Source: Planctomycetota bacterium (GTDB taxonomy: Bacteria > Planctomycetota > Phycisphaerae > Phycisphaerales > SM1A02). Taken from it: a DNA stretch of 64,000 bases. The notes beneath the pieces were generated by a model. It did not search any database. It was given only the letters and a program-made list of their open reading frames with translations, and was not told where the DNA came from. This document shows, piece by piece, positions 1 through 11,995 of this stretch; within the stretch, counting starts at the first letter, position 1; each line of letters begins with the position of its first letter. The stretch spans positions 28,117 to 92,116 of the forward strand of contig RFON01000005.1 of NCBI GenBank assembly GCA_009926625.1. The letters are read 5' to 3'. The position numbers and the translations under genes were made by a program.

Positions 1-731
1 ACGATGGGCAACTGGAACGCCAGCGCGAAGCCAGCCGAAAAGAGCAGCACGAAGTCGAGATACTCGCTCAGTCGGAATGATGGCACCAGCTCGCCAGGGT
101 TCTCGAGGGCGATCGAAGCGATCCGCACTTGCGTCGCATCACCGACGATTGGCACTGCGATGCAGAGTTGATTGGTCGCGGTGTTGACCCACAATTGACC
201 AGTGCTGGGCGCAGCGGGGTTGCCCTCGATGAATGTGATCGGTGCCGTACTCGTCGGCGCGGTGCTCTCGGCGGCACCCGTGCCAGCGTCGGCTGGCAGG
301 AACTGCTGCGGTGGGATGCTGAAGCCCACGAGCACATTCAGCATCAGTGGCAGCATGACCCAGTACAGGAGCGCAACGCCCGTCAATGCGAGCACCCCGC
401 TTCCAGGCAGGAGCAAGCGGACATATCGCTGCTCGTTCCTGTGAAGACCGGGTGCAACGAACTGCCACAGTTGCCAGAGCACCCAGGGCACAGCCACCAC
501 CACTGCCAAGATGAGCGACAACTTCAAGTCGGCCATCATCGTTTCCGTGGGACTCAGAACGGACAACTGCGCAGGAATCCCGTTGCTGCGCATCGCCCAC
601 AGCAGCGGCTCACAGAGGAACCGACGAACATCCTCCCCGAAGATGAACAGCAGCACCATGATGGGTACCGGCACCACGAGCGCCAGGAACACGCGGCGGC
701 GCAATTCCTCCAAATGGTCGCCGAAGCTCAT
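1..731 (-). CDS. tatC: Twin-arginine translocase subunit TatC (C-terminus beyond window)
   Basis: This is the core membrane subunit of the Tat pathway, which recognises twin-arginine signal peptides of folded proteins. The visible N-terminus carries the family hallmark FGDHLEELRRRV at residues 3-14, followed by the first helix and the loop containing SPTETMMADLK (about 50-60), then helices 2 and 3. The motif LSEYLDFVLLF and the start of helix 4 lie just before the window edge, so the last part of the protein is missing. Between helices 3 and 4 the exported loop holds an insertion of roughly 70 residues rich in Ala, Thr and Pro, absent from ordinary TatC. An in-frame ATG at 770 is an alternative start, but the hallmark normally sits at the extreme N-terminus. 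It follows tatD on the same strand by 70 bases, suggesting co-transcription. Confidence 0.9.
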   Translation of the reverse strand, partial: MSFGDHLEELRRRVFLALVVPVPIMVLLFIFGEDVRRFLCEPLLWAMRSNGIPAQLSVLSPTETMMADLKLSLILAVVVAVPWVLWQLWQFVAPGLHRNEQRYVRLLLPGSGVLALTGVALLYWVMLPLMLNVLVGFSIPPQQFLPADAGTGAAESTAPTSTAPITFIEGNPAAPSTGQLWVNTATNQLCIAVPIVGDATQVRIASIALENPGELVPSFRLSEYLDFVLLFSAGFALAFQLPI

Positions 732-801
732 GGTCGCCTCAGGTCGTGATGCGTCGCCGCCACCAAGCATGGCGCACGATCCTAGTCCATGAAGAAAGCG
801 T

Positions 802-1587
802 TCATCTCTCCCAGCGGACGCCAAAGAAGCGCTCGGCGTTCGAGTCGAGTGTGCGCTCCAGCTCTTGCGGATCGATGCCGTGGATCGCAGCGAGCGCCTG
901 CGCGACATGCACCACATGGCGAGGCTCGTTCGGCCATTGCCCGCGCACGGGTTGCGGTGCGAGGAACGGTGCGTCCGTTTCCACCATCATGCGGTCAATG
1001 GGCACGAGCCGCGCTGCCTCGTGCAGTTCACGCGCGCTCGGATAGGTCACGACACCAGTGAACGAGATCGACGCGCCGAAGTCGAGCACGGCGCGTGCGT
1101 CCTCGCGCGTTCCCGTGAAGCAGTGGAACACGAAGCGCTCGCGCGGCAGGCCGCTTGACGCAAGGATGGGAATCAGGTCTGCGAACGCTTCGCGGCAGTG
1201 CACGATCACTGGCTTCGCGAGACCCTCGCCAGTCCAGCGAATGATGTTCGCCAACTGCTCGTCGAGAACGTTGCGCTGCATCTCCAGTGGAGGCTTGTCG
1301 TAGTGGCGGTCGAGCCCCAGTTCGCCCCATGCAACGCACTTGGGGTGAAGCGCTGCGCGGTGCATCTCGTGCCAGTCTCGAGGCGAGTCTGCGTACAGCG
1401 GATGCACACCAGCCGATGCAAAGACGCCGACCTGCGCATCGGCAAGTGCAACGCACTCCAGCGCGTTCGCCGTTGTTGTCGCCACGGTCACGACGCCGCG
1501 CACGCCGACCGCACGAGCCGCCGTCAGCACGGACTCCACTTGCCCTGAAAACTCAGGGAAAGTGAGGTGGCAGTGCGTATCGATCAT
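802..1587 (-). CDS. tatD: TatD family metal-dependent hydrolase / DNase
   Basis: The 261-residue product has the usual length of TatD hydrolases, cytoplasmic TIM-barrel phosphoesterases with deoxyribonuclease activity. Metal-binding motifs are in the expected order: DTHCH at the N-terminus, GELGLD near residue 90, VIVHCR near 129, HCFTG near 154 and ETDAPFL near 205. The start ATG lies 18 bases after the katG stop, and the stop is followed by tatC, so katG-tatD-tatC probably form one transcript. The tatD-tatC neighbourhood is common in bacteria although TatD is not needed for Tat export. Function within the family (DNA repair, RNA turnover, quality control) cannot be decided from sequence. 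Confidence 0.93.
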   Translation of the reverse strand: MIDTHCHLTFPEFSGQVESVLTAARAVGVRGVVTVATTTANALECVALADAQVGVFASAGVHPLYADSPRDWHEMHRAALHPKCVAWGELGLDRHYDKPPLEMQRNVLDEQLANIIRWTGEGLAKPVIVHCREAFADLIPILASSGLPRERFVFHCFTGTREDARAVLDFGASISFTGVVTYPSARELHEAARLVPIDRMMVETDAPFLAPQPVRGQWPNEPRHVVHVAQALAAIHGIDPQELERTLDSNAERFFGVRWER

Positions 1588-1605
1588 GCGGGTCCAGCCG
1601 TGTCG

Positions 1606-5329
<3,724 letters not shown>

Positions 5330-5500
5330 GGTGGAGTCTCCATAGTGTTTCTTGGATTCGGGACGCTCGGCGCCTGCGTTGCAAGGCGCGGGAATGAGTG
5401 TATGCGGCGGGGTATGCGGCCCGGGATCGACAACCGAAGCGTGAAGGAGAACCCCGAGCCGCGTTGTCCCATGGGCAGGGCAAGCCGACAATGACACGCA

Positions 5501-6727
5501 ATGATCAAGCGCGCAACCTGTACCGTCCTTGTCGCCCTTGCCGCGGTCTACGGCGCTGCCGCATGTTCTGGTGACGCCGCGCGCGGGTCAAAGGCCCCCT
5601 CGCCGCCGGCTCTCCCCGCAAGTGCTCCGAGCGCCGACGCGCCACCGCAACCGCAAGCGACCGCGCCGTCTCTGGAGCCACAGGCACCAGACCGCAGCGT
5701 CGCCTGGCGAGCGGCGGCGGATTACTCACGCGCGTTGGACGGCGAGTTCCTCTTCGTCATGCAGGACGGGAAGGTTGTCTTCGAGGATGGGCTTCCTGGC
5801 TGGAGCCGTTCGCGACCGCACGCGCTCGCGAGCGGGACCAAGAGTTTCACCGGCGTTGCGGCGATGCTCGCCGTACAGCAGGGACTGTTCTCGCTCGATG
5901 ACATCGTGAGCGAAACGATCACGGAGTGGAAGTCCGATCCACGCAAGCGCGAGATCACCGTTCGCCAACTGCTCACGCTGTCGAGCGGGATCGAGCCGGA
6001 CACGGCAGCGGATCGAAAGAGAACTCGAATGATCGCTGCGGGCAGCGAAGCGCAGCGCTTGCAGGCGCTGGCTGAGAAGCGCGACGACTTCCACGCGCAG
6101 GCATTGCAGGCTCCGGCGATTCATGACCCAGGGGCTCGTTTCGACTACGGATCCAACCACTTCTTTGCCTTCACGGAGTTCTTGGAGCGCACGCTTCGTG
6201 CGCGCGGCATCAAGCCCGACACCGCATGGGAGTGGTATTCGAAGAACCTGTTCGATCCACTCCAGATTCGCGTGGCCCGCATTGGCCGCGATCGGCAGGG
6301 GAATGCACAGGTCGCGGGAGGCGCATCGCTCAGCGCGGAGGAATGGGCGAAGTTCGGCGAGTTCGTGAGGCAAGGCGGTCGCGTGCGCGCGGCCGATGGA
6401 AGCGATGTGCAAGTGCTGCGGACGGAACTGCTGAACCAGTGCTTTGAACACTCGAAGTGCAACGATCGTTACGGTCTCACATGGTGGCTGGGTCCGCGTG
6501 GCGCGGCAGGGGAGATTCCAACGGTGTGGATGGCAGCGGGAATGGGCAAGCAGCGGCTCTACATCGTGCCATCCGCGCGCATGGTGGCTGTTCGCTTTGC
6601 CCCGCTGAACAGCGAACGCAGCGCCTTCAGTGACACTCGCATGCTGAAGCTGTTGCTCGAGGCACTCGGCGAGAAAGCGATCCCCTTCGGCGAGGTCAGC
6701 GCGCGGCCTGGGCTGCCGATCAACTGA
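5501..6727 (+). CDS. Beta-lactamase-family serine hydrolase, lipoprotein
   Basis: The 408-residue protein has a lipoprotein signal peptide ending YGAAAC at residue 22, a Pro/Ala-rich linker to about residue 65, and a penicillin-binding-fold hydrolase domain. The SxxK motif is SGTKSF (Ser near 111) and the Y-x-N element is YGSNHF (Tyr near 216). The third motif region reads AAGMGKQRLYIVP, as in class C-like esterases and peptidases rather than true beta-lactamases. The likely location is the periplasmic face of a membrane. The substrate is unknown: family members include D-amino-peptidases, esterases and beta-lactamases. It is transcribed divergently from the ClpP-like lipoprotein, with a 171-base shared upstream region. 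Confidence 0.85.
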   Translation: MIKRATCTVLVALAAVYGAAACSGDAARGSKAPSPPALPASAPSADAPPQPQATAPSLEPQAPDRSVAWRAAADYSRALDGEFLFVMQDGKVVFEDGLPGWSRSRPHALASGTKSFTGVAAMLAVQQGLFSLDDIVSETITEWKSDPRKREITVRQLLTLSSGIEPDTAADRKRTRMIAAGSEAQRLQALAEKRDDFHAQALQAPAIHDPGARFDYGSNHFFAFTEFLERTLRARGIKPDTAWEWYSKNLFDPLQIRVARIGRDRQGNAQVAGGASLSAEEWAKFGEFVRQGGRVRAADGSDVQVLRTELLNQCFEHSKCNDRYGLTWWLGPRGAAGEIPTVWMAAGMGKQRLYIVPSARMVAVRFAPLNSERSAFSDTRMLKLLLEALGEKAIPFGEVSARPGLPIN

Positions 6728-6756
6728 CCGCCCGTTGAAATCGTGCGTGCGCTGCG

Positions 6757-6812
6757 CTCATGCGCGCATGCACTCATGCACTCATGCACTCATGGGCTCA
6801 TGGGCTCATGGG
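6757..6812. repeat. Octamer tandem repeat (CTCATGNN, seven units)
   Basis: Seven consecutive 8-base units, six of them of the form CTCATG plus two variable bases (CG, CA, CA, GG, GG, GG) and one degenerate unit (CGCATGCA), lie between two convergent genes. The last unit contains the stop codon of the lipoprotein gene on the minus strand. Each unit contains the palindrome CATG. A copy-number change would mostly alter the spacer, because the stop codon lies in the first unit met by the ribosome. No function is known to me. Confidence 0.85.
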
Positions 6813-7696
6813 CTCTTAGGCGCGGGCGCTTCGGGCTCAATCTCGGGCTTGTTCGATGGCGCATAGGCATCGGGGTCATTCGTCGGGTTGCCCGCTGACG
6901 AACTTCCCTGCGCACCGCCCTTCGCATCGCCGCTCTGCACGTTCACCGCTGGTGGATCCGGCACGGTGTGCAATGGTTCGTTGCCCGTGCCGAACATGGT
7001 TGAACGCGACCGACCCAAGAGCAGGTCGTTCAACATCGCTTCGCCAAGATCGCTCGTGACGACATGCACCGAGATCGGAACGGCTGCCGCTGACTCCGTG
7101 TACCCCGTGCAATCGCCGACGGATTGCCAGACGATCTCGCCACTCGGAGCGTGGTAGAGCTGCAGCACCATGTTCATGTTGGTCCAGTCGGAGCGCACGA
7201 TCGTGAGCCCCAAAAAGTTGAATCGCGTCGAGTTGCTGATGTTGATCCAGCCGATCGTGCCGAGGAAGAAATAGTCCAGCCCCGTTGCCTTTCCGAGCGC
7301 CGCCAAATCCTCAGCGGCCAGGATGCCCGTGCTGTTGGCGTTGTCGAGCAACTGATGAAGTTCGCGCGACTTGCCCACACGCGCAGCGAGTGCTGCAGTG
7401 GTGGGCCCCGTCAGCACCGTTGCGCCCGGACATGTTCGGTGAAGTCCGATTCGAACGGCGTCGGATGCAAAGGTCCCAAGTCCTCGCAGGGGTGCTCCTG
7501 GGGAGACGCCTTGCAGCGTCCCGACGCGGGGAGGCTTCGCGGTAAGGATGGCGCGCGGACCGCCGTCGCGCTCGAGTATTGAGTTGCCGTAGATCGCAGA
7601 ACGCGTGTGCACCCCCACCTTCATGGATGTCTCGCCGCAACCAACGCAGTGAAGCGCGAATCCGATGAACATCACGGTGAGCATCAGCCTTGCCAT
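6806..7696 (-). CDS. Putative lipoprotein of unknown function
   Basis: The 296-residue product begins with a hydrophobic segment ending in the lipobox CVGC (Cys near residue 20). The body (about 30-230) has no motif I recognise with confidence. The stretch DYFFLGTIGWINISNS followed by a repeated hydrophobic-polar pattern and LQLYHAPSGEIVWQ resembles predicted periplasmic lipoproteins that mediate surface assembly (CsgG/GNA1162-like), but this is only a resemblance. The C-terminal 60 residues are low complexity, rich in Pro, Gly, Asn and Asp. The ATG at 7696 is preferred to the in-frame ATG at 7747 because it puts the signal peptide at the N-terminus. The stop codon lies in the octamer repeat. 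Confidence 0.75.
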   Translation of the reverse strand: MARLMLTVMFIGFALHCVGCGETSMKVGVHTRSAIYGNSILERDGGPRAILTAKPPRVGTLQGVSPGAPLRGLGTFASDAVRIGLHRTCPGATVLTGPTTAALAARVGKSRELHQLLDNANSTGILAAEDLAALGKATGLDYFFLGTIGWINISNSTRFNFLGLTIVRSDWTNMNMVLQLYHAPSGEIVWQSVGDCTGYTESAAAVPISVHVVTSDLGEAMLNDLLLGRSRSTMFGTGNEPLHTVPDPPAVNVQSGDAKGGAQGSSSAGNPTNDPDAYAPSNKPEIEPEAPAPKSP

Positions 7697-8081
7697 TTGC
7701 GCGGGGGAGAATAGGCACCGCGAAGAGGGGGGGTGGGGAAGCCACACAGTTCGGCGTTCGATATGGTGGCAAGCACTTATGTGAGTTATGCAGCAAAAAG
7801 TAACTTTAGGCTTCGCGGTTTTAGGCTGTCCAAAGGGGGGTTGCCCTCATCGGGTGCGCCATCCATTGCGGATGGATTATCCGCCTTTCCTGCTCAATAT
7901 CTCTGAAATACCGTTGACTTATCGGAACTCGTTTGGGTGGGACCGCTTCGCTTGGCTTCCATTCGTTGCGGGCGCACCCACTGAGTCCTAACATTGATCC
8001 TCGTCAAAACATCGTGAAAAAAATCACAAAGAGATCACCCCGAGAGCCCGCCCGTCGTCACGCCACCCGCTTGATTCTCCA
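7697..8081. other. Non-coding leader region upstream of the respiratory operon
   Basis: These 385 bases separate two divergently transcribed genes and are visibly richer in A and T than the flanks. I find no convincing gene. The region holds a run of seven G near 7727, a pair of direct repeats TTTAGGCT at 7805-7812 and 7820-7827, and a set of nested inverted repeats between 7852 and 7979 (separate entry). A TTGACT hexamer at 7914-7919 has no matching -10 element at the usual distance. The long untranslated stretch before actA suggests that promoters and perhaps a leader RNA for the operon lie here. Confidence 0.6.
7852..7979 (+). promoter_or_regulatory. Candidate structured leader RNA with competing hairpins
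   Basis: A perfect nine-base inverted repeat, GGGTGCGCC at 7852-7860 and GGCGCACCC at 7971-7979, encloses about 110 bases. Directly inside its 5' arm are two mutually exclusive short hairpins: CCATCC (7859-7864) pairs with GGATGG (7870-7875), while GCGGAT (7868-7873) pairs with ATCCGC (7879-7884); they share bases 7870-7873. This is the kind of geometry found in attenuators and riboswitches, but I do not recognise a known class. It could also be chance in GC-rich DNA. It ends about 100 bases before actA. Confidence 0.35.
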
Positions 8082-8735
8082 ATGAGCCGATTCCTCTTTC
8101 CCCGTTGGACCAACGCCATCCTGCCCTTCATCCTCGTGACGGGAGCCATCATGCCTGTGTACGCGGTGCTCGTCGTTGCCTATGGGTTCAGCCCAAAGAC
8201 AATCGACGCCGGCTACATGCCGACCCAACCCGTGCCGTACAGCCACGCGCTCCATGTGGGCAAGCTTGGTTTGGACTGCCGATATTGCCACACGACCGTC
8301 GAGCGAACATCGTTCGCCGCGGTGCCGCCCACGCAGACCTGCATGAACTGCCACACGCAGATCCACCGTGAGAGCCCCAAGCTTGCGGAGGTCCGCAGTT
8401 CATACGAAACAGGTTTGCCCATCGAATGGATCAAGGTTCACAAGCTTCCCGACTACAGCTATTTCAATCATTCGGCGCATGTGAATCGCGGGGTCAGCTG
8501 TGTCGAGTGCCACGGACGCGTGGACCAGATGGAAGTTGTCTATCGGCACTCGCCGCTCGCGATGGGATGGTGCCTTGAGTGCCACCGCGATCCGATCGAT
8601 CGACTCCGACCCGTTTCGCAGATCACCAACCTCGCGTGGGACCAGCGCACGGAAATGACCCGTGAGCAGCGTGAGGCACTCGCGACGCAATACCACATCA
8701 ACCCCAGCGAGAACTGCTCGACATGTCATCGATGA
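8082..8735 (+). CDS. actA: Alternative complex III subunit ActA, pentaheme cytochrome c
   Basis: ActA is the multiheme cytochrome c subunit of alternative complex III, the quinol:electron-acceptor oxidoreductase that replaces cytochrome bc1. The 217-residue protein has one N-terminal membrane anchor (about 11-33) and five CxxCH heme c sites: CRYCH, CMNCH, CVECH, CLECH and CSTCH, the last at the C-terminus. Additional His residues (for example in YSHALH and YFNHSAH) are suitable distal ligands. It is the first gene of the respiratory operon and overlaps actB by 13 bases (or 4 if actB starts at 8732). The identification rests on heme count, size and gene order. Confidence 0.95.
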   Translation: MSRFLFPRWTNAILPFILVTGAIMPVYAVLVVAYGFSPKTIDAGYMPTQPVPYSHALHVGKLGLDCRYCHTTVERTSFAAVPPTQTCMNCHTQIHRESPKLAEVRSSYETGLPIEWIKVHKLPDYSYFNHSAHVNRGVSCVECHGRVDQMEVVYRHSPLAMGWCLECHRDPIDRLRPVSQITNLAWDQRTEMTREQREALATQYHINPSENCSTCHR

Positions 8736-11700
8736 AGAAGACCTACTGGCGAAGCGTCGACGATCTCACGGGATCGCCTGAGTTCCGGGATTGGATGCAC
8801 CGCGAGTTTCCCGACGGCGCGTCGGAACACATTCCCGCGGATGATCGCCGCACCTTCCTGAAGGTGATGGGTGCATCGTTCGCGCTCGCCGGACTCGGCA
8901 TCGCCGGCTGTCGCCGTTGGCCGGAGACGAAGATCGTTCCAGCCGCGAATCAGCCCGCGAATCGCATTCCTGGCGTTGCGGTGACCTATTGCAGCGCGTG
9001 GGATTTCGCTGGCTTCGGACAGCCCTTGTTGGTGAAGAGTTACGACGGGAGACCGATCAAGCTCGATACGAATCCAGCTCATCCGTGGGGAGGCGCCGGC
9101 ATCTCAGCTGTGGCGCAGGCGCAAGTGCTTTCTTTGTACGACCCCGAGCGAAGTCGCCAAGTTCTGTCGAAAGGCCTGGCGTCGTCCTACGAACCGTTCG
9201 TCACCTTCATGGCGAACACCTCGCGCGAGTTGAAGCAGAAGGGCGGTCAGGGGCTCGCCGTGCTGTGCGGCGCAGCGAGCGGACCGACGCATGCCGCAAC
9301 AATGGCGCGCGTCCGCACGGCTTACCCCAAGGCAACGGTCGTGGAGTGGGAGTCGCTCAACCGCGACAATGCCATCAAGGGAACGGAAGCGGCGTTCGGC
9401 GCTCCGATGCGCATGCTGCCCGCGTTCGACAAGGCGAAGGTGATCGTGTCGCTTGGCGACGACTTCCTCTACGGCAGTCCCGATGCAGCGCAGTGGGCGA
9501 AGCGATGGGCTGTCGGGCGTTCGATCGATGCGGCGGACCCAAAGGCGCAGGAGGTGTCGCGCCTCTATGTGATCGAGCAGGGACTGACGCCGACGGGCAT
9601 GTGCGCGGACGAACGCATCGCAACTCGCCTGTCGTCGATGCATGTTGCTGCGGCAATCATCGCGCAGGCGATCGGTGTGGGTGATGGCTCTGCGGATCTT
9701 CGCGCGGCGATCAGCGCGGCAAACTCAAGCGCTGCAGCGAGCGCGCTGCGCGAAGGGCGCGGGCAGAAGGTGTTCGACGCACTGATCGGCGACTTGAAGG
9801 CGAACCGCGGGCGTTCGGTCGTCACCGCGGGGGTGACCGCATGCGAAGCGACACACGCGCTCGTGGCGGCGATCAATCGCGCGCTCGGGAACGAGGGGTC
9901 GACCATCACGCTGCTGGCGGAGATGCAGAGCGCATCGATGCCCGCGCTGCAGGCGCTCTGCAAGTCGATGGAAGCGGGCGAAGTGGACACGCTGTTGATC
10001 CTCGGGGTGAACCCCGTGTTTGCCGCGCCGTCAGACTGCGACTTCGGCGGCGCGATGAAGAAGGTTGCGCGGGTCGTTCACCTCGGACTGCACGCCGACG
10101 AAACAGCTCGGCATGCCGCAACGACCTGGCACATCCCGCAAGCGCACTTCCTCGAGTGCTGGTCGGACACGCGAAGCTTCGATGGAACGATCGCCGTGCA
10201 GCAGCCGCTGATCCTGCCGATGCTCGGGCAAGGTCAGGGCGGGCGCAGCGTCGATGAACTGCTCGCGGAGTTCGTGGGCGAGGGTCCGTCCGATGGCGAG
10301 ACGCTCGTCAAGAACACGCACGAGTCGCTCGCGGCTGGTGGTTCGGGCGGACTGGCGTTCGCGGAGTCGTGGCGCAAGACGCTCGACCGCGGTTTTGTGG
10401 AAGGTTCGGCGCTGCCTGCGGTGCCTGCGCCGTTGATGCGCGATGGAGAGATCGCGAAGGCCCTCACGGCATGTGCTCGCGAGTGCGATCAGGCGAAGGG
10501 CATCGAGGTCGTTTTCCTCCACGACATGAAGGTCTGGGATGGTCGATTCGGCTGCATCAGCTGGATGCAAGAACTGCCAGACCCTGTCACCAAGATCACT
10601 TGGGACAACGCGCTCTTGATGAGTCCCAAGACGGCTGATGAATTGAAACTCAAGCGCGGCCAGATGGCGGCAGTGACTGTGCAGGGGCGCACGCTCGAAG
10701 CAGTCGCGTGGCCTGTGCCAGGATGGTCGGACGGTTCGGTCGGCATCAGTCTCGGTTACGGTCGAAGCGGTCAGGGCGTTGGTCTGGTGGCGTCGGATGC
10801 GGGATTCAACGCGAACCGAATTCGTACGGCCGCTGCACCAGACTGGACAACCGCCACTTCGATCACCGCAACGGGTGCGACCTACACCGTGGCGCACACG
10901 CAAGATCATGGCGCGGCGGATGCGCTGAACACAGCCGTCCCGCTGCAAGGGATTCAGGATCGCTTGCCAACGCTCGTGCGCGAAGCGACGCTCGACGAGT
11001 ACCGAACGCATCCAGACTTCGCACGCCACCGCACGCATGTCGCGTCGCGGCTGTCGCTGTGGTCGGAGAACAATCTGGAGGGTGCCCAGTTCCGCTGGGC
11101 AATGGCCGTTGACCTCTCGAAGTGCACGGGTTGCAGCGCGTGCGTCACCGCCTGCCAATCGGAGAACAACATCCCCGTCGTCGGCAAGGACATGGTCTTG
11201 CGAGGTCGTGAGATGTTCTGGATCCGCATCGACCGCTACTTCAAGGGAACGAACGCGGCGAGCCCCGATGGTTTCGCCTTGCAGCCCGTGGCCTGCATGC
11301 ACTGCGAGAACGCACCGTGCGAGCAAGTCTGCCCGGTCGCCGCCACCGTGCACGATCAGGATGGACTGAACTCGATGGTCTACAACCGCTGCATCGGAAC
11401 GCGCTACTGCAGCAACAACTGCCCATACAAGGTTCGGCGCTTCAACTTCTTCGACTATCACCGCCGCGAACTCAGTCGCGAAGAGGGCATCGCAAAGGTG
11501 AAGCCCGAGTACTACATCGAGGAAGGCCCTGATGTGTGGCTTCGCATGCAGTTCAACCCAGAGGTGACCGTGCGCATGCGCGGCGTGATGGAGAAATGCA
11601 CCTTCTGCACGCAGCGCATTCAGGCGGCACGAATCAAGGCGAAGAACGAATGGGCGCGCGCTGGCGGCACCGCCAGTGGCACTGCGCAGTTCTCCATCCC

Positions 11701-11992
11701 AGACGGGACGATCCAGACCGCGTGTCAACAAGCGTGCCCGACGGGTGCGATCACCTTCGGCGACTTGAATGTGCCCGATAGCGCGGTGAGCAAGCTGCAC
11801 CGCAGCAGCCGTTCCTATCAGATGCTTGAGGAACTCAACACGAAGACGCGCCTGCAGTACCTCGCGCGCGTGACCAACCCAGCGCTGCCGCGCGAGTCGG
11901 GCAGCGGGTACGGCGGACACGGCGCGGGCCACGACTCACACGGGTCGGAAGGTCACGGGAACGGCCACGGCAACGGAACCACCAAGGGCTGA
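8723..11992 (+). CDS. actB: Alternative complex III subunit ActB (molybdopterin-oxidoreductase-like plus iron-sulfur domain)
   Basis: ActB is the large peripheral subunit of alternative complex III. It fuses a molybdopterin-oxidoreductase-like domain, which in characterised ActB carries no molybdenum, to a ferredoxin-like domain that passes electrons through iron-sulfur clusters. The 1089-residue product has a twin-arginine motif RRTFLKVMG near residue 42 followed by a lipobox-like IAGC, agreeing with Tat export and lipidation. The iron-sulfur cysteines are in CTGCSACVTAC (about 800), CMHCENAPCEQVCP (about 858), CIGTRYCSNNCP (about 889), CTFCTQR (about 958) and CQQACPTG (about 1000). The C-terminus is a Gly/His-rich tail. 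A second ATG at 8732 gives the common ATGA overlap with actA and may be the true start. Confidence 0.95.
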   Translation: MSSMKKTYWRSVDDLTGSPEFRDWMHREFPDGASEHIPADDRRTFLKVMGASFALAGLGIAGCRRWPETKIVPAANQPANRIPGVAVTYCSAWDFAGFGQPLLVKSYDGRPIKLDTNPAHPWGGAGISAVAQAQVLSLYDPERSRQVLSKGLASSYEPFVTFMANTSRELKQKGGQGLAVLCGAASGPTHAATMARVRTAYPKATVVEWESLNRDNAIKGTEAAFGAPMRMLPAFDKAKVIVSLGDDFLYGSPDAAQWAKRWAVGRSIDAADPKAQEVSRLYVIEQGLTPTGMCADERIATRLSSMHVAAAIIAQAIGVGDGSADLRAAISAANSSAAASALREGRGQKVFDALIGDLKANRGRSVVTAGVTACEATHALVAAINRALGNEGSTITLLAEMQSASMPALQALCKSMEAGEVDTLLILGVNPVFAAPSDCDFGGAMKKVARVVHLGLHADETARHAATTWHIPQAHFLECWSDTRSFDGTIAVQQPLILPMLGQGQGGRSVDELLAEFVGEGPSDGETLVKNTHESLAAGGSGGLAFAESWRKTLDRGFVEGSALPAVPAPLMRDGEIAKALTACARECDQAKGIEVVFLHDMKVWDGRFGCISWMQELPDPVTKITWDNALLMSPKTADELKLKRGQMAAVTVQGRTLEAVAWPVPGWSDGSVGISLGYGRSGQGVGLVASDAGFNANRIRTAAAPDWTTATSITATGATYTVAHTQDHGAADALNTAVPLQGIQDRLPTLVREATLDEYRTHPDFARHRTHVASRLSLWSENNLEGAQFRWAMAVDLSKCTGCSACVTACQSENNIPVVGKDMVLRGREMFWIRIDRYFKGTNAASPDGFALQPVACMHCENAPCEQVCPVAATVHDQDGLNSMVYNRCIGTRYCSNNCPYKVRRFNFFDYHRRELSREEGIAKVKPEYYIEEGPDVWLRMQFNPEVTVRMRGVMEKCTFCTQRIQAARIKAKNEWARAGGTASGTAQFSIPDGTIQTACQQACPTGAITFGDLNVPDSAVSKLHRSSRSYQMLEELNTKTRLQYLARVTNPALPRESGSGYGGHGAGHDSHGSEGHGNGHGNGTTKG

Positions 11993-11995
11993 TCC

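Noticed and set aside
5330..5500. Hairpin GCGCC/GGCGC in the divergent region as a terminator
   Set aside because: It lies upstream of both divergent genes and has no T run; it is more likely incidental.
7914..7942. Possible promoter with TTGACT before actA
   Set aside because: No acceptable -10 element 16-18 bases downstream.
7852..7979. Known structured RNA (6S, SRP RNA, tmRNA or a named riboswitch) in the leader
   Set aside because: None of the hallmark loops of these RNAs could be found; kept only as an unassigned structured region.
7788..7991. Short open frame of 67 codons in the leader of the respiratory operon
   Set aside because: No ribosome-binding site, no recognisable protein character, and it coincides with the inverted repeats; considered non-coding.
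10031..11932. Long open frame of over 600 codons antisense to actB
   Set aside because: It is a shadow of a GC-rich gene with strong family evidence on the other strand; its composition (Arg, Ala, His) is unnatural.
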